Source: Thermoplasmata archaeon (GTDB lineage: Archaea > Thermoplasmatota > Thermoplasmata > Lutacidiplasmatales > UBA184). From it: a stretch of 8,563 nucleotides of DNA. The stretch is from positions 1-8,563 of the forward strand of contig JAKATE010000080.1 of assembly GCA_021828085.1 (NCBI GenBank), in the 5' to 3' direction. Made by a program: the position numbers and the translations under genes. Shown one piece after another: positions 5,369 through 8,563 of this stretch (its first letter is position 1; the number at the start of each line of letters is the position of its first letter). The notes under the pieces are model-generated. The model was not told where the DNA came from, did not search any database, and saw only the letters and a list, made by a program, of their open reading frames with translations.

Positions 5369-5528
5369 CCCCTGCGGGACCCCGGACCCGGGGCGCATCG
5401 GCCACGGGACACGGGGACGGCTGGGGTACGAGACGGGACCGCAAGGCTACCCGGGGGACTCAATAGCCAAGAGCCGACCCCCCTCTGCTTCGTTCCGGAG
5501 GCCCTACCGTTCCCGGAGTCCTACGAGC
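5369..5528 (+). other. Leader and promoter region of the arginine operon
   Basis: This spacer holds no gene I can support but has several stem-loops. CCCCGG-AC-CCGGGG (5380-5393) lies just after the ACT-protein stop and may end that transcript. Further on, GGGGG plus CTC (5453-5461) can pair with GAG plus a C-run (5471-5483) around AATAGCCAA, with unpaired bases between the paired blocks. The alternative pairing GGCTA/TAGCC (5445-5449 with 5464-5468) competes for the same bases. The only TATA-like sequences are weak: TCAATAG (5460-5466), and CCCTAC (5502-5507), whose last C is 22 nt before the GTG start. No Shine-Dalgarno sequence at proper spacing and no known riboswitch class was recognised. 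Confidence 0.35.
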
Positions 5529-6539
5529 GTGCACGACGTCGCGATAGTCGGGGCGACGGGGTACCTGGGCGGAGAGCTTGTCCGCCTGATCACCGAGCAC
5601 CCAGAGATGCACCTCGCCGCGGCCGTCTCCTCCAGTGCCGCCGGCAAGCCCCTTTCGGAGGTCGTCCCTTACCTCGGAGAAGGGACCGATCTCATTCTCC
5701 AAGCCGATTCCGGCTCCGTGGACGCCGAACTCGTCTTCCTCGCCCTCCCGGCCGGGGAGTCGATGAAGCTGGTCCCGGACCTGCGCGCGCGCGGGATCAA
5801 GGTGGTGGACTTGGGCCCGGATTACCGGCTCAAGGATGCGAAGGTCTTCGCGTCCACCTACGGACGCACCCACTCCGACCCGGAGGGCCTCGCCCAGGCC
5901 GTCTACGGGCTGCCGGAGATCGCACGCGAGGAGATCCGGTCGGCCGAACTCGTGGCGAACCCGGGCTGCTATCCCACTTCGGCCCTCCTCGCGCTCGTCC
6001 CCCTCGCGAAGGACCACCTCCTCCCCGGTCAGGTGGTCATCGATGCGAAGAGCGGTAGCTCCGGGGCCGGGGCCCAGCCTAGCCCTTCCACCCATCATCC
6101 GGTGGCGGGAGCTTCGGTCAACCCTTACGGAGGAGGACACCACCGGCATCTGCCGGAGATCCAGCAGGTGCTCTCGGCGTACGGAGAACTGCCGGGTCTG
6201 ACCTTCAGCCCGCATCTGGTCCCCCTCGTGCGGGGACTGCTCTCCTCCATCTATGCCCCGGGGATCGCCTCAGAGGCCTTCGACGCGTGGGCGCCGGCCT
6301 TCCAACGCTTCTACTCGGGCCAGCCGTTCGTTCGCCTCGGACCCGTGCCCCGCCTCCCCTGGGCCGTCGGCTCCAACCTCTGCCTGATCTCGGTCGAGGC
6401 TTCCCCGCCTTCCGGCGTGGTCTACAGCGCCATCGACAACCTGGTCAAGGGAGGAGCCGGGCAGGCGGTACAGAACGGGAACCTGATGCTCGGGCTCCCG
6501 GAGACCACCGGCCTCACCCGGGGAGGGCTCGGCCCATGA
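5529..6539 (+). CDS. argC: N-acetyl-gamma-glutamyl-phosphate reductase
   Basis: ArgC reduces N-acetylglutamyl 5-phosphate to the semialdehyde with NADPH, the third step of arginine synthesis. The 336-residue protein has the N-terminal Rossmann motif VGATGYLGGEL (7-17), DLGPDYRL (94-101), the catalytic cysteine Cys147 in NPGCYPTS, the SGSSGAG loop (175-181), GHHRHLPEI (203-211) with the histidine that assists catalysis, SPHLVPLVRGLLSS (227-240) and the C-terminal AIDNLVKGGAGQAVQNGNL (301-319) followed by GLPETTGL. Length and motif order are normal. The start is GTG, placing the Rossmann motif at the family's usual distance; no better ATG exists. The related LysY reductase acts on LysW-bound substrates, but the argJ partner favours the acetylated arginine route. 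The gene overlaps argJ by 4 nt (ATGA). Confidence 0.95.
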   Translation: MHDVAIVGATGYLGGELVRLITEHPEMHLAAAVSSSAAGKPLSEVVPYLGEGTDLILQADSGSVDAELVFLALPAGESMKLVPDLRARGIKVVDLGPDYRLKDAKVFASTYGRTHSDPEGLAQAVYGLPEIAREEIRSAELVANPGCYPTSALLALVPLAKDHLLPGQVVIDAKSGSSGAGAQPSPSTHHPVAGASVNPYGGGHHRHLPEIQQVLSAYGELPGLTFSPHLVPLVRGLLSSIYAPGIASEAFDAWAPAFQRFYSGQPFVRLGPVPRLPWAVGSNLCLISVEASPPSGVVYSAIDNLVKGGAGQAVQNGNLMLGLPETTGLTRGGLGP

Positions 6540-7780
6540 GCGCCCTTCCCCCCGGCATTACCCTGCCCAAGGGGTTCCGTGCCGAAGGCCTCTCTTCGGG
6601 GATCAAGCGCTCCCTGCGCCCGGACCTCGCTCTCTGGACGAGCGACCGCCCGGCCGTCGCGGCCGGGCTCTTCACCACTAACCGGGTGAAGGCCGCGCCG
6701 GTGGAACTTTCGGCTGAGCGCCTGCGCGACGCGCCCGACCAGGCGCGGGCCGTCGTGGTCGTCTCCGGGGTGGCCAACGCGCTGACCGGCCCGGTGGGTC
6801 GGCAGGACAGCCTCGACGTCATGGACGCTACCGCCCGCGCCCTGGGCATCCCACCTTCTTACGTCCTCCACGCGGCCACGGGGATCATCGGGCCGCGGAT
6901 CCCTGTCGCCAAGGTGCTCGACGCGCTCCCCCGGGCGGTCGCTGGCCTCTCCACCGGGTACGAGGCGGGACATCGCGCCGCGCAGGCGATCCTCACCACC
7001 GACACCGTGACCAAGGAGGCAGGCGCCACCGCCCATCTCGCCGATGGGACGAGGGTGAGGGTGGGGGGGATGGCGAAGGGGAGCGGCATGATCGCGCCGG
7101 CGATGGGCCCGCTCCACGCCACCACGCTCGCGTTCCTCACCACCGATGCCCGGGTGAGCGTCCCGGGCCTGCAGCAGATCCTGCAGCAGGGGACGGACCG
7201 GACGTTCAACATGGTCAGCATCGACGGGGACACTTCCACCAACGACACCCTCCTGGCCCTCGCCAACGGGGCCGCCGGGGGCCCGCTCGCCGACGACGAC
7301 CCGGCCTTCCGCGAGGCGGTGGGAAGCGTTCTCGAGCAGCTCGCCCGGGCGGTCGCCCGGGACGGAGAGGGGGCGACCAAGCTCCTCACGGTGAACGTGC
7401 ACGGCGCCCAGGACATCGCCGAAGCGCGGCGGGCCGCCCGGGCCGTGGCAAGTTCGCTCTTGGTCAAGACCGCGCTCTTCGGGGCGGACCCCAACGTCGG
7501 CCGCGTTGCAGCCGCGCTCGGCTACTCGGGGGCGTACTTCGACTCCGGCGACCTCGCCGTGGAGCTGGTCGACGGCCGCAAGCGCTGGCCGCTCATCCAG
7601 GGGGGCGTGCCGGCCCCCGGCTTGGAGAACGGGGAGGGGAAGCGCCTCCACACCGTCCTCCAGCGCCTGGAGGAGGTCGTGCTGGAGATCGGGCTGGGAC
7701 AAGGTCCGGCCCGCGCGACCGCCTGGGGCTGCGACCTCTCCTACGCCTACGTGCACATCAACGCCCAGTACCATACATGA
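6536..7780 (+). CDS. argJ: Glutamate N-acetyltransferase / ornithine acetyltransferase
   Basis: ArgJ moves the acetyl group from N-acetylornithine to glutamate, recycling acetyl; bifunctional forms also make N-acetylglutamate from acetyl-CoA. The 414-residue length is normal. Motifs are TTNRVKAAPV (47-56), ATGIIGPRIP (114-123), TTDTVTKEA (154-162), VGGMAKGSGMIAP (176-188), TFNMVSIDGDTSTND (223-237), FGADPNVGRVAAALGYSG (315-332) and the terminal YVHINAQY. ArgJ is made as a precursor that cleaves itself before a threonine, which becomes the nucleophile. The usual surrounding sequence is P-N-M-A-T-M-L; here it reads PAMGPLHATTLAF (188-200), so Thr196 is the likely nucleophile but is preceded by about four extra residues, and Ala replaces the usual Asn. 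It overlaps both argC and argB by 4 nt (ATGA), indicating translational coupling. Whether it is mono- or bifunctional cannot be read from the sequence. Confidence 0.95.
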   Translation: MSALPPGITLPKGFRAEGLSSGIKRSLRPDLALWTSDRPAVAAGLFTTNRVKAAPVELSAERLRDAPDQARAVVVVSGVANALTGPVGRQDSLDVMDATARALGIPPSYVLHAATGIIGPRIPVAKVLDALPRAVAGLSTGYEAGHRAAQAILTTDTVTKEAGATAHLADGTRVRVGGMAKGSGMIAPAMGPLHATTLAFLTTDARVSVPGLQQILQQGTDRTFNMVSIDGDTSTNDTLLALANGAAGGPLADDDPAFREAVGSVLEQLARAVARDGEGATKLLTVNVHGAQDIAEARRAARAVASSLLVKTALFGADPNVGRVAAALGYSGAYFDSGDLAVELVDGRKRWPLIQGGVPAPGLENGEGKRLHTVLQRLEEVVLEIGLGQGPARATAWGCDLSYAYVHINAQYHT

Positions 7781-8563
7781 AACGCAAGGGAACGCGGGCG
7801 GGCGCGCCCTGGGTGATCAAGATCGGCGGCCGTGAGCTCGAGGCGGGGCCGGACCTGGAGGTGCTTTCGAACTGGCTGGCCCGCCTGCGCCGAGAGGAGA
7901 ACGTCCCCCTGGTCGTGGTCCACGGCGGGGGGGACGAGATCTCCCGCTGGGCAAGCCGGCTCGGCATTCCCACGGAGAAGGTGGACGGGCAGCGGCGCAC
8001 CACCCCCGAGCTCCTCACGGTCGTCGAGGCGGTCCTCACCGGGCCGGTCCAGCAGCGCCTCCTCTCCTCCCTCGAGAGGTCCGGCCTCCACCCCCTGGGG
8101 ACGACGGGGACCTCCGGACCCCTGGTGGAGGCCCGCGTGGCGTTCGATGGACGCCTGGGCCGGGTCGGCGAGCCCTCCCGGGTCAACGCCGAGTGGCTCG
8201 AGACGTGGCTCTCCCAGGGACTCACCCCCGTCCTCGCCCCCCTCGCCCGCGCCCCCGACGGGGGGACGCTCAACGTCAACGCCGATCTCTTCGCCGGCGC
8301 GGTCGCCGGCGCGCTCCGCTCCCCGCTGCTCCTCCTCACCGACGTCCCCGGCGTCCAGGACGCCTCGGGGCGCTACCGTGTCTCCCTGGACGAGACCCAG
8401 GCCCGAGGTCTGCTGACCGTCGGGGCGGCCCGCGAGGGGATGATCCCGAAGCTCAACGCCGCCCTCTCCGCCCTCTCGCAGGGCACCCCGTGGGTCGCCA
8501 TCGGTCAGGCCGGCGCGGCTCCCTCCGAGCCCTTCCTGGGGACCGGACTACCGGGCCCGGTCC
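7777..8563 (+). CDS. argB: Acetylglutamate kinase, 3' end beyond window
   Basis: ArgB phosphorylates N-acetylglutamate with ATP, the second step of arginine synthesis. The window holds 262 codons with no stop, so the gene runs past the right edge; family members are usually 260-300 aa, so little is missing. Amino-acid-kinase motifs are KIGG (15-18, phosphate-binding lysine), VVVHGGGDEIS (46-56), the substrate-side DGQRRTTPELLTVVEAVLTG (70-89), PVLAPLA (151-157), LNVNADLFAGAVAGAL (165-180), LLTDVPGV (186-193) and REGMIPKLNAAL (219-230), with Lys225 as the conserved nucleotide-site lysine. The start ATG overlaps the argJ stop (ATGA). The LysZ paralogue is the main alternative, but the argC-argJ setting supports acetylglutamate. 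No C-terminal feedback site can be judged because the end is cut off. Confidence 0.93.
   Translation, partial: MKRKGTRAGAPWVIKIGGRELEAGPDLEVLSNWLARLRREENVPLVVVHGGGDEISRWASRLGIPTEKVDGQRRTTPELLTVVEAVLTGPVQQRLLSSLERSGLHPLGTTGTSGPLVEARVAFDGRLGRVGEPSRVNAEWLETWLSQGLTPVLAPLARAPDGGTLNVNADLFAGAVAGALRSPLLLLTDVPGVQDASGRYRVSLDETQARGLLTVGAAREGMIPKLNAALSALSQGTPWVAIGQAGAAPSEPFLGTGLPGPV

Noticed and set aside
5369..5528. A tRNA or known riboswitch in the spacer before argC.
   Set aside because: I found no T-arm-like GGTTCRANNCC sequence, no cloverleaf pairing, and no conserved core of a riboswitch class I know.
6422..7774. A 450-residue open frame antisense to argJ.
   Set aside because: It is long only because stops are rare at this GC content. 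It has no domain signature, and the sense strand holds a complete ArgJ.
1..8563. A defence island, prophage, CRISPR array or transposon.
   Set aside because: All recognisable genes are metabolic, transport or housekeeping types, and no spaced direct repeats, integrase, transposase or Cas-like motifs are seen.

Overview
The window is GC-rich (by eye roughly two-thirds G+C) and looks archaeal. TATA-like boxes sit a fixed distance upstream of several start codons, Shine-Dalgarno sequences are absent, and NikR, an ACT-domain protein of an archaeal type and a complete argC-argJ-argB order are all present. A high-GC member of the Thermoplasmatota or a related euryarchaeal lineage is my best guess. 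This is inference; the sequence contains no lineage marker such as rRNA.

Layout, left to right. Positions 2-121 hold the last 39 codons of a membrane-anchored protein, whose 3' end faces nikR tail to tail across a hairpin-rich spacer (122-304). nikR (305-844, minus) is divergent from a NiCoT-family nickel/cobalt permease (981-2123, plus). The 136-bp region between them holds an AT-rich island with an imperfect inverted repeat that touches the permease TATA box. This is a self-contained nickel-uptake module. A GNAT acetyltransferase follows (2249-2731, plus), convergent with a multi-pass membrane protein of unknown function (2858-3667, minus). An S49-type serine/lysine peptidase without a membrane anchor (3761-4558, plus) comes next, then an ACT-domain protein (4646-5368, plus).

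The right third is an arginine operon: argC (5529-6539), argJ (6536-7780) and argB (7777 to beyond the window edge). Both junctions are 4-nt ATGA overlaps, so the genes are almost certainly co-transcribed and translationally coupled. ArgB phosphorylates N-acetylglutamate, ArgC reduces the phosphate to the semialdehyde, and ArgJ later recycles the acetyl group. The presence of ArgJ points to the acetylated cyclic route rather than the LysW carrier route of many archaea. The upstream ACT-domain protein is a plausible amino-acid sensor for this pathway, but only on position and fold.

I see no mobile element, CRISPR array, rRNA or tRNA, and no convincing undescribed multi-gene system. The points most worth a second look are the candidate NikR operator, the constant 22-nt TATA-to-ATG spacing that implies leaderless mRNAs, and a four-residue insertion just before the expected self-cleavage threonine of ArgJ.
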